Assembly: GCA_013330155.1 (NCBI GenBank)
Contig: DUIU01000151.1
Span: 17,882-23,864, forward strand
From: Candidatus Poseidonia sp.
GTDB lineage: Archaea; Thermoplasmatota; Poseidoniia; Poseidoniales; Poseidoniaceae
Direction of reading: 5' to 3'
DNA length: 5,983 nucleotides
Notes under the pieces: model-generated
Database searches by the model: none
The model's input: only the letters and a program-made list of their open reading frames with translations
What the model was told of the DNA's origin: nothing
Shown: positions 1 to 5,983 of the stretch, in pieces
Layout of the letters: every line of letters begins with the position of its first letter
Position numbering within the stretch: position 1 is the first letter of the stretch
Translations under genes and position numbers: made by a program

Positions 1-1710
1 CAGTACAAACTCAACCTTGTCCCGCCAACCATCTTGGTTGACGTCCCCACGGAAGGTAGTGTTCATCAAAACGGTAGGGTCCTCTTCCAAGGAACGGCTT
101 CTGACCCGTATCAGGGAACTTACGGCAGCGATGTCCAACAAATTTGGTTCCACATCATGGGGCCAAACGATTTCGAACAGCAATTCTTCCAGCAGGGTTC
201 TACCAGTTGGTCGTACGAATGGTTGGTTTCCGAATTACCCACAGGGGACTACACCATAGAGGTGTGGGCTGCTGACAGCGATTTCTGCATTGACGATTCA
301 TCAGCGTGTGTCGTTGAGACCCGAACCATTACCATCAACAACGACAACATCCCTCCCAACCTCCAACTCTCTTGGATTGGAGCCGAAGACCAGTCCTCTG
401 GCGGCATTGACGGAGATACCATTCGTGCCTCGGAAGAAACCAAGATCATTGGGGTTGCTCGGGACATCGGAGGTTTCGTGACCCGTGTTGAGATTGAAAT
501 CACTGATTTGGCCAACGGTATCGTCCTGAACAATGGTCCGCTGCCGGTGACCAACTTCGCCATTGACGGCTCGTGGGTGGCTACTTGGGACACGTCTAAG
601 TTGGTTCACGACAGCGTTTACTCCGTTTCCGTCAAGGCTTACGACGGCGATGATTATTCCGAAGTATCCGTTTGGCGAATGACCATCAACAATCCATTGG
701 ATGCCGAAAACCTTGACCCTCTGTTCAACGAAACCGGATGGGTTTCCACATGGACCATCTTTTGTGATGCGAACTCGAATTCGTTTGACCGATGTGGAGG
801 CGGTGTGACCTTTGACCTCGCTGAATTCTTTTCAGACCCCGACGGAACGGGTGTTGCAGGGAATGACCTCGAATTTTACGTCTTTGACGATGATGAGACC
901 ATCGAGGATGATTTCTATGACGACTTCATTACCATCACACCACTCGGCGTTCTCACCTATGACCCAATGTCCTACATGGCTCAAACGACCGCCAGCATAC
1001 CCGATTGGTCGCTGAACAGCGTGATTGTTTACGCCCAAGATGACCAAGAATCCAAAGCCTTCTCGCTGCGAATGAACTTCCTCGTGCGGGCTGTTTCGTT
1101 CACGGTAGAGCGAACCGACACTGGAGATATCACCGTGAATGACCCTGCCGAATTCCAAGGTGAAGGTCTGCCAGGCAGTCTCGTTATTGCACGATTTTCC
1201 GATGGAAATGCAAAGCTCAACTCCACTCGTGTCCTCTCGGATGGTTCATGGAACATGCAACTCAACGCAGGGCAACTCAGCGGTATTGAAGGTTCATCGG
1301 ACGTCATCTTTGAGATGGACGGACAGATCTTCAAATTCGCAGGTCAAACCGATAATGCAGAATTCGCCATCGTGGTGTCCAGCGGCGATGACGGAGGTTC
1401 TGGCGTGATCAGCATCATTCTCATCGTTTTGGCCGTCTTGGTCCTTCTTGGAGCGGGCGCTTTCTTCTTCATTGAATTCGAAGAAATTCCCGATGAGGAT
1501 GAACTGACCGGTGATGACAGCCCCGTTGAGGAAGACCCGTACGCATGGGCCAAGGCCAAGCAAACTCCCGCGATTCCACAAGAAGCAGCAGCGGTGGCTC
1601 CAGGAGTCGAAGCAGCAGCGGCTTCGTCCCAACACCCGGGATGGCTCTGGGACCAAGCGACCAACCAGTGGGTTCCTGACCCCAACTACCAGCAACCACC
1701 TCAACAGTGA
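1..1710 (+). CDS. Membrane-anchored Ig/cadherin-like surface protein (5' end outside window)
   Basis: The frame is open from base 1 to the TGA at 1708-1710, so the N-terminus lies outside the window; the TTG at 34 is probably internal. The visible 569 residues form a large extracytoplasmic part of beta-rich modules. Ig-like units span roughly residues 10-115 and 118-232. A cadherin/VCBS-like unit covers about 255-355, with the typical pattern of a DLAEFFSDPDG stretch followed later by an ITPLGVLTYDP stretch. A last Ig-like unit is at about 364-455. Cysteine pairs C96/C103 and C255/C265 could form local disulfides, and acidic runs near 296-309 could bind Ca2+. A Gly/Asp linker leads to one membrane helix at about 468-492, then an acidic patch, an Ala/Pro/Gln-rich linker and a Trp-rich end (GWLWDQATNQWVPDPNY). 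The topology is inferred to be outside ectodomain, inside tail. The role is probably cell-surface adhesion or envelope structure; no enzyme motif is visible. Fold calls come from pattern only. Confidence 0.85.
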   Translation, partial: QYKLNLVPPTILVDVPTEGSVHQNGRVLFQGTASDPYQGTYGSDVQQIWFHIMGPNDFEQQFFQQGSTSWSYEWLVSELPTGDYTIEVWAADSDFCIDDSSACVVETRTITINNDNIPPNLQLSWIGAEDQSSGGIDGDTIRASEETKIIGVARDIGGFVTRVEIEITDLANGIVLNNGPLPVTNFAIDGSWVATWDTSKLVHDSVYSVSVKAYDGDDYSEVSVWRMTINNPLDAENLDPLFNETGWVSTWTIFCDANSNSFDRCGGGVTFDLAEFFSDPDGTGVAGNDLEFYVFDDDETIEDDFYDDFITITPLGVLTYDPMSYMAQTTASIPDWSLNSVIVYAQDDQESKAFSLRMNFLVRAVSFTVERTDTGDITVNDPAEFQGEGLPGSLVIARFSDGNAKLNSTRVLSDGSWNMQLNAGQLSGIEGSSDVIFEMDGQIFKFAGQTDNAEFAIVVSSGDDGGSGVISIILIVLAVLVLLGAGAFFFIEFEEIPDEDELTGDDSPVEEDPYAWAKAKQTPAIPQEAAAVAPGVEAAAASSQHPGWLWDQATNQWVPDPNYQQPPQQ

Positions 1711-1730
1711 GCGTGACTGAGGGTTGAGGT
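1711..1730 (+). promoter_or_regulatory. 20-nt intergenic spacer with Shine-Dalgarno-like sequence
   Basis: This gap separates the surface-protein stop from the ATG at 1731. It holds GAGG at 1719-1722, about 8 nt before the ATG, and GAGGT at 1726-1730 touching the ATG. The first has the more usual spacing for a ribosome binding site. An in-frame TGA at 1725-1727 shows that the ATG at 1731 is the earliest possible start. No TATA/BRE-like element is visible in the gap or the preceding ~80 nt, which favours co-transcription with the upstream gene. Confidence 0.5.
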
Positions 1731-4256
1731 ATGGCCGCACAGGCAAAACCAGGCGTGCAGGAACGGATCCTGCTCCATTTGTTGGATTATTCCGACTTCA
1801 AGGATAGCATTGAGGTGCCCTTTGCCCTTTCCCAAATGGGCATTGCCAATGCGGTCGCCATCGCCCGCTCGAACGTACCGAGGGCCATTGCAGGACTGAA
1901 AGATCAAGGCATTCTTGTTGAGCGCCAAGCCCACGTGAAAGGCGTTTCTAGGAAACGCAAGGCCTACTTCTTGACCGACAGTGGCGTAATTCTCGCCAAT
2001 GAAACATGGGAGCGCCTTGCCGATTTACCCGTTCGCTGCATCTTGGACGAACAGCCGGCGGTCTCGACCACATTGGGTGGTGCCAAAGGCGTGCTTCCGT
2101 TCGAAATGCGACCGGTTGACATCATCCGTTACATCGATGATAACAACTGCCTTGATGTGAGGAACTTGACGGCGGATTTGGTTGAGCGCGACTTGTCAAA
2201 GCATGTTGAAAAGCAACTTGTCACTTCGCTGGCTGACCTCCCGCGACTCCGACATTTCTACGGCCGAACGACCGAACTGGACAACATGGTGAACCTCATT
2301 GAGGCACGGGCGACGACCCTTCTGGTCCCAGGAATTGCTGGCATTGGAAAAACAACGGTTGCCTCGAAATTGATTGAGCGATTCATGCATCGTCGGAACT
2401 TGTTGTATCACCGCTGTCAAGACTGGGAAGGTTCTCGTTCGTTCTTTGAATCCGTTGCGGATTGGCTCTCGAGCATGGGCAATGCCGAATTCTCGACCTA
2501 TCTTGCCGCAACCCCGGTTCCCCAACCGGCCGATGCAGCTCGCCTCTTGGTCGAAGCGTTGGAAGGGACTCCATCCTTGCTGGTGATCGACGATTTCCAC
2601 AAGGTCTCTGACATGGTTCTTCACCAAACTTTCCAAGCGATGTCACTCGCCCTTCTTGGAAGTGAAGAAAAGATTGGTCTTGTCCTCTTTTCACGGTCGT
2701 TCAAACCCGTCGTACCCACCAAAGACGCCGAAGGTCGAATTGCGAGCCTTGTCCTGCCACTTGACGGTCTTGATCCTGAATCTGGGAGAAAATTACTCAC
2801 CAGTTTTGAATCCATGGAAGACGAACAATGGCTCCACATCCACGGTCTTTCCAGAGGCCATCCTCTCGTGTTGGAATTGATTAACCGTGGAGCCTCAGCC
2901 GGGGCTTTTCACGAGACATTGGAAAATTATGTCACCGTTGAAATCTTCTCCAAGTTGAGTGCGGAACAGAAGCGGGTACTCTCCGCTCTTTCCATTTTTA
3001 GAGAGCCCGTTCACTTGGAAGCCTTGGCACAACAGAAACTCAACACCGATGAATTGGACAGTCTGGTAGAGTCCGGACTCGCTCGTCAAGCCGATGCAGA
3101 AACCTATGACGTTCACGACCTCATTCGAGAGTTTCTTCTCCGTAGCCTCTCGACGGCGCTGCGAGAAGAGTTCCACGCAAAGTGCGTTGAATGGTATCAA
3201 AAACAAACATCATCGCATGATATGCTGATTGAATTGGTTTACCACTCCATCAAGTCAAGCCAGTTTGAGGAGGCCTCCGCTCTGGTGGTCAAAGAAGGAC
3301 GACAACTGATTTCACAGGGTTATATGGAACTCCTCGGATTGATTGAGCAAATTGAAACAAAGGACCTGGAGGCGGTTGTTATCATCCGAATGGCCCAACT
3401 TCAAGGCGATATTCTCGCCCTCCTTGGGCGTCTTGAGGAAGCCGAGGAACTGCTCAACAACACCCTTGAATTAGCGAAGAAAAATTCAGATGATCTGATT
3501 CAGGCTGAAATCTTGTCTTCGCTGGCTGATGTAAGCCGCAAGCAAGGGAATAGCGAGCTTTCATTGACTCGCCACAAATCTGCCCTCAAGCACTACATTT
3601 CACTCGGACATGCTCGTTGGGCGGCTCGAACGTACAACAACATCGGCTACCTTCTGCGACGAAAAAACGAACGAAACAAAGCGCTTGAGGCCTACGGTGA
3701 GGTCGAAGCAATCCTTGAGGGGTCGACTGATGATGAGTTGATTTACAGTCAAATCACCCTTGCTCGTTCGCTGATTGAACTTGGAGAGGTTGAACGGGCG
3801 AGAGAGCATGCCATGGCCTCTCACGAGCGAACGTCAGCCCTCGGCGATGCGGTACTGCATGCAAGAGCCCAATCCGTGCTCGGTCGTTACTATTCCAAGG
3901 TGGAGCAGTCTGAATTGGCGCTTTTCCACTACACGGAAGCCCTTGAAGCGATGAACGAAGCGGGTGACGTCCAATCCCTGGTTGAAATTACCATGCTCCT
4001 CGGTGAGGTGCTTCATGATGCCGGACGGACTGATGAAGCGGTTGAGCACTACGGTCAAGCCTTGGTCTTGGCAGAAGCCAACGACTTGCGAATGCAGATT
4101 GGTGAGTTGCTCACCCGCCTTGGAGGCGTCGCTCCCGACAAACAAGGTCGCATGGAATACCTTCAGCGGGCATTGACGGTCTTCCGAGAACTGGGCGCCA
4201 AGGCCCGGATGCGGGAAGTTCAGACCATGGTGCACCGTGCAGTCATGAGTCGCTGA
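1731..4256 (+). CDS. Winged-helix / STAND NTPase / TPR protein, probable MalT-like transcriptional regulator
   Basis: This is a complete 841-residue soluble protein with no signal peptide or membrane segment. Residues ~10-90 form a MarR-like winged helix: a recognition-helix region at ARSNVPRAIAGLKDQGIL and a basic wing at HVKGVSRKRKAYFLT. Residues ~97-175 are an unassigned linker domain. The NTPase core starts with FYGRTTEL (176-183), followed by Walker A GIAGIGKTT (201-209; K207, T208) and Walker B LLVIDDF (283-289; D287/D288). It continues with a sensor-like LFSRS (319-323), GLDPE (346-350), a GxP-type RGHPL (375-379) and an MHD-like VHDLIREF (461-468). Residues ~475-540 resemble the arm region of MalT/LAL proteins, and ~550-822 contain about six or seven TPR-like helix pairs. 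In STAND proteins, ligand binding to the repeats controls NTP-driven oligomerisation. I infer a DNA-binding regulator, but ligand and targets are unknown. Unlike MalT, the DNA-binding domain is at the N-terminus and no LuxR-type domain ends the protein. All key NTPase residues are present, so it should be active. Confidence 0.9.
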   Translation: MAAQAKPGVQERILLHLLDYSDFKDSIEVPFALSQMGIANAVAIARSNVPRAIAGLKDQGILVERQAHVKGVSRKRKAYFLTDSGVILANETWERLADLPVRCILDEQPAVSTTLGGAKGVLPFEMRPVDIIRYIDDNNCLDVRNLTADLVERDLSKHVEKQLVTSLADLPRLRHFYGRTTELDNMVNLIEARATTLLVPGIAGIGKTTVASKLIERFMHRRNLLYHRCQDWEGSRSFFESVADWLSSMGNAEFSTYLAATPVPQPADAARLLVEALEGTPSLLVIDDFHKVSDMVLHQTFQAMSLALLGSEEKIGLVLFSRSFKPVVPTKDAEGRIASLVLPLDGLDPESGRKLLTSFESMEDEQWLHIHGLSRGHPLVLELINRGASAGAFHETLENYVTVEIFSKLSAEQKRVLSALSIFREPVHLEALAQQKLNTDELDSLVESGLARQADAETYDVHDLIREFLLRSLSTALREEFHAKCVEWYQKQTSSHDMLIELVYHSIKSSQFEEASALVVKEGRQLISQGYMELLGLIEQIETKDLEAVVIIRMAQLQGDILALLGRLEEAEELLNNTLELAKKNSDDLIQAEILSSLADVSRKQGNSELSLTRHKSALKHYISLGHARWAARTYNNIGYLLRRKNERNKALEAYGEVEAILEGSTDDELIYSQITLARSLIELGEVERAREHAMASHERTSALGDAVLHARAQSVLGRYYSKVEQSELALFHYTEALEAMNEAGDVQSLVEITMLLGEVLHDAGRTDEAVEHYGQALVLAEANDLRMQIGELLTRLGGVAPDKQGRMEYLQRALTVFRELGAKARMREVQTMVHRAVMSR

Positions 4257-4259
4257 TCA
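4254..4259. other. Palindromic TGATCA supplying stop codons of two convergent genes
   Basis: TGA at 4254-4256 ends the + strand regulator. The reverse complement of 4257-4259 is also TGA and ends the - strand pilin-like gene. The two coding regions therefore abut with zero spacer, and no terminator can lie between them. Each transcript must run into the 3' end of the opposite gene. Confidence 0.95.
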
Positions 4260-4736
4260 TTGGACGGCTTGCGGCCGGTCAAGTGACAAGAACGTCATGC
4301 CATCATCATGGACAACCCAAATCCGTTCAACCCCCGCCAGCGGGACTCTGCCCTCATGCGTCCCTGAACCTGTGCCGGAGAGGGAAATTTCGGTGTCCAA
4401 TGGCCCCCCTTCATCGATTAATATCAACGATGTCTCATGAAGTTCGAGCCAGAAGAGGGACTCATCGGCTTCAGTAGGCCGCCAAGCAATTTCTTCGGCA
4501 TAAGAGACATTCCCTCCCAAACGACTTGCCTCGTCAGCCCGCTCCACGGCGGCAGCAATGTCGTCCATGTTGGCCTGAATGGCCTCCTCGTTCCATCGAA
4601 GTCGTGTGTTGGTCTCGATGTCCCATGCCCAAACGCTGAACATGCTCATCAGGAGGACTCCCAGCAAGAACGTGAAGATGTAGCCGAGTTCGGTCGCTGC
4701 GGCTCTGGTGTCGTTGGTGAGGTGTTGACGCTTCAT
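4257..4736 (-). CDS. Single-span pilin-like / pseudopilin-like membrane protein (159 aa)
   Basis: The short basic N-terminus (K2, R3, R11) runs into RAAATELGY and a hydrophobic helix at about residues 17-38. An amphipathic, Glu/Asp-rich helix follows (about 40-72), and then a beta-rich C-terminal domain. This order (basic leader, hydrophobic helix with a Glu just before it, helix extension, beta domain) is that of archaeal type IV pilin-like proteins. The E16 position, five residues after R11, would suit processing by a prepilin peptidase, although the RA|AATE context is not a textbook site. From memory, the N-terminal half resembles small haloarchaeal pilin-like proteins of the DUF7266 type; this was not checked by search. 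The start is well supported by a Shine-Dalgarno site 6 nt upstream. The gene overlaps its upstream neighbour by 4 nt, implying coupled translation and a shared complex. It could instead be a plain membrane-anchored protein of unknown role. Confidence 0.85.
   Translation of the reverse strand: MKRQHLTNDTRAAATELGYIFTFLLGVLLMSMFSVWAWDIETNTRLRWNEEAIQANMDDIAAAVERADEASRLGGNVSYAEEIAWRPTEADESLFWLELHETSLILIDEGGPLDTEISLSGTGSGTHEGRVPLAGVERIWVVHDDGMTFLSLDRPQAVQ
4733..4736 (-). other. ATGA stop-start overlap
   Basis: On the - strand the ATG (4736-4734) of the 159-residue gene overlaps the TGA (4735-4733) of the upstream gene. This arrangement is typical of translational coupling and shows that the two genes share one mRNA. 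Confidence 0.95.
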
Positions 4737-5983
4737 ACCAATACCTCCCGTGTGGTGACGTCAAGCGATGCCAATTGCAAGGTAAATTCAATCACTTCAC
4801 CGTTGGTGTGCCAAACGGCTTCTGAAGTACCGTAGCTTGGGTCAGGCACCCAGCCGACATAGTCTGTAAGCAAGTCCAATCGTCCAGGGTAAATGGTCCA
4901 ATCTTCGCTCGCTTCGAGGCCGATTCCGGCTTCATTCGCAATGGCCGTCCCGTAAGGCTCCGACCATCCACGTCGCACTTCGTAGGCTGGAGTTGATGCC
5001 AAGGAAGTCCGATGAACCATTTCAATATCAAGTTCTAACTCACCGGCCCCGCTTTCGCTCGAGGCAGTGGGGTGGAGGGAAGGAATCGTGGCAGCAAACC
5101 GGGGTCCAGGGCCGCCTCGGTCCGACGGTGGGATGACGACGTAGGGTTTGAATTCAGGGTGATTGGTGACGACCGCTCCACCACTGAAGGCCACCTCCAT
5201 GCCGTCAATGGACGAGGAAAACTGATAGGACAGCCTGGACAGATGGAAGGCCCAAACGGTTCCGATGGAGCTGTGCGAAGAAATACCGTCGCTGCCCAAC
5301 ACATCAATGCTCACACTGGATGGATGTCGGCCTTCCACCCAAGCCTGCTGGGTGTCGATTTCACCTCGCCCCCCCATCCCTTGCCAGGGAAGGTCGGTCG
5401 TGATCCAGCCACTGGCTTGTGTGGACACGCTGGTGCATCGATCAACGCCATCGTGTGGGAGGTGGATTAGACCGCTGTCTCCACCAAGCCGGAGGGCTCG
5501 TAGAGGGTGGCCTGATTCAACTCGGAGCGTGCTGGTTCCTTCGCCGAGGATGATGGTCCGGTGGTCGGTCGCCTCAAGGAAGGTCCCAGATGCCTCGGAT
5601 GCTCCACTCATGTTCCATGTTGAGGTGTATCCTGCCAATCGAACGAGCAGGCTCTCGGTTGTATCGTTCTCCAAATTCGCATAGGAAAACACACCACCCG
5701 ACATTGCTCCTGTATCATCGGCTGCTACGAATGTAGTGCCTGATGAAGCGTCGGTTGTGGTCGCATTGGTTGATGCCGACCACGTCAAGAATACATCTCC
5801 GTCGGCGTCGATGGTGGGTGCCTCATCACCGGTGACTGGAGGCCAACTCACGTGCTCAACACCACCTGCAGCCACCGAAATCCCACCACCCCTCCAGGTG
5901 AGCGTGACAACGCTTTCACCGGGGTTGGCAAAGCGAAGGGTGCCGTTCACGCTTGGTGGTAGGAAGGAATGGCCGAGGTAGGC
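4733..5983 (-). CDS. Beta-rich, probably extracytoplasmic protein, partner of the pilin-like protein (5' end outside window)
   Basis: The frame is open to the right edge, reading AYLGHSFLPPS before a GTG at 5950, so the N-terminus is missing and the GTG is probably not the true start. The visible 416 residues are rich in Ser, Thr, Gly and short beta-strand patterns, with a single cysteine and no catalytic motif or membrane helix. This composition suits an exported or surface domain. A central segment (about residues 230-320, with GGAVVTNHPEF and later ELELDIEMVHR) and a C-terminal segment (RRGWSEPYG, followed by a strand-rich end) weakly recall larger haloarchaeal pilin-associated proteins (DUF7289 type). 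That comparison is from memory and uncertain. If it holds, the missing N-terminus should carry a pilin-like hydrophobic helix. The 4-nt overlap with the pilin-like gene implies that the two products act together, perhaps as major and minor parts of a surface filament or secretion pseudopilus. The function is otherwise unknown. Confidence 0.8.
   Translation of the reverse strand, partial: AYLGHSFLPPSVNGTLRFANPGESVVTLTWRGGGISVAAGGVEHVSWPPVTGDEAPTIDADGDVFLTWSASTNATTTDASSGTTFVAADDTGAMSGGVFSYANLENDTTESLLVRLAGYTSTWNMSGASEASGTFLEATDHRTIILGEGTSTLRVESGHPLRALRLGGDSGLIHLPHDGVDRCTSVSTQASGWITTDLPWQGMGGRGEIDTQQAWVEGRHPSSVSIDVLGSDGISSHSSIGTVWAFHLSRLSYQFSSSIDGMEVAFSGGAVVTNHPEFKPYVVIPPSDRGGPGPRFAATIPSLHPTASSESGAGELELDIEMVHRTSLASTPAYEVRRGWSEPYGTAIANEAGIGLEASEDWTIYPGRLDLLTDYVGWVPDPSYGTSEAVWHTNGEVIEFTLQLASLDVTTREVLV
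4743..4749 (-). promoter_or_regulatory. Strong Shine-Dalgarno site for the 159-aa gene
   Basis: The - strand reads GGGAGGT and then ATTGGT before the ATG, so a full GGAGGT sits 6 nt from the start codon. It lies inside the last codons of the upstream gene (encoding Arg-Glu-Val). It fixes the start of the downstream gene and shows that this organism uses Shine-Dalgarno-led initiation inside operons. Confidence 0.85.

Noticed and set aside
1707..1717. GTGAGCGTGAC, also present at 5898-5908, as a possible shared regulatory repeat
   Set aside because: An 11-nt match is expected by chance in a window this size, and the second copy lies inside a coding region.
1294..1746. 150-codon open frame on the - strand
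   Set aside because: It is antisense to the tail of the surface-protein gene. Its Arg/Leu/Cys/Trp-rich content matches a complement shadow, and it has no domain pattern.
2196..2636. 146-codon open frame on the - strand
   Set aside because: It lies entirely inside the NTPase-coding region, which shows clear motifs in the + frame; the antisense product has no recognisable features.
3834..4235. 133-codon open frame on the - strand
   Set aside because: It is antisense to the TPR region; regular TPR codon patterns often leave the opposite strand open.
1731..4256. Antiviral STAND (Avs-like) defence protein
   Set aside because: The NTPase plus TPR layout fits, but the N-terminus is a winged helix rather than a nuclease or other toxic effector, and no defence genes are nearby. 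A regulator is the simpler reading.
4830..4860. GWVPDPSY in the - strand protein, resembling WVPDPNY at the end of the surface protein
   Set aside because: The similarity is limited to a few residues, the surrounding sequence differs, and one copy is internal in a probably exported domain. Most likely coincidence.
5369..5375. Run of seven C (seven G on the coding strand) as a possible slippage or phase-variation site
   Set aside because: The reading frame is intact across it, the run is short, and it reads as ordinary Met-Gly-Gly codons.
5072..5684. Two overlapping + strand open frames (5072-5470 and 5265-5684)
   Set aside because: Both lie opposite the beta-rich - strand gene, which is continuous and coupled to a real downstream gene. 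Their low-complexity Arg/Ser/Pro content looks non-coding.

Overview
The window looks like archaeal chromosome of intermediate GC. The best guess is a marine Thermoplasmatota lineage such as Marine Group II (Poseidoniales). This is inferred from gene style: a very acidic Ig/cadherin-like surface protein with a C-terminal membrane anchor, an archaeal winged-helix/STAND/TPR regulator, and a pilin-like small protein resembling haloarchaeal families. No rRNA, tRNA or other diagnostic marker gene is present, so the assignment is tentative.

Layout: four protein-coding genes fill almost the whole window, in two convergent pairs. On the + strand, 1-1710 is the 3' part of a gene for a large exported, membrane-anchored Ig-like protein. 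After a 20-nt gap comes a complete 841-residue protein (1731-4256) with an N-terminal winged helix, a STAND-type NTPase core and a C-terminal TPR array. On the - strand, entering from the right edge, 5983-4733 is the 3' part of a gene for a beta-rich, probably extracytoplasmic protein. It overlaps by 4 nt (ATGA) with a 159-residue single-span pilin-like protein (4736-4257). The two convergent units meet with no spacer: one palindrome, TGATCA at 4254-4259, supplies the stop codon of both genes.

The two - strand genes are almost certainly one translationally coupled unit and probably encode partner envelope or pilus-like components. The two + strand genes are probably co-transcribed, since no TATA-like element is visible between them. 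The second looks like a MalT-type signal-responsive regulator whose DNA-binding domain is at the N-terminus; its ligand and targets cannot be read from the sequence. There are no mobile elements, CRISPR arrays, RNA genes or non-coding stretches over 20 nt. I found no clear novel system; the regulator and the pilin-like gene pair are the parts most worth following up.
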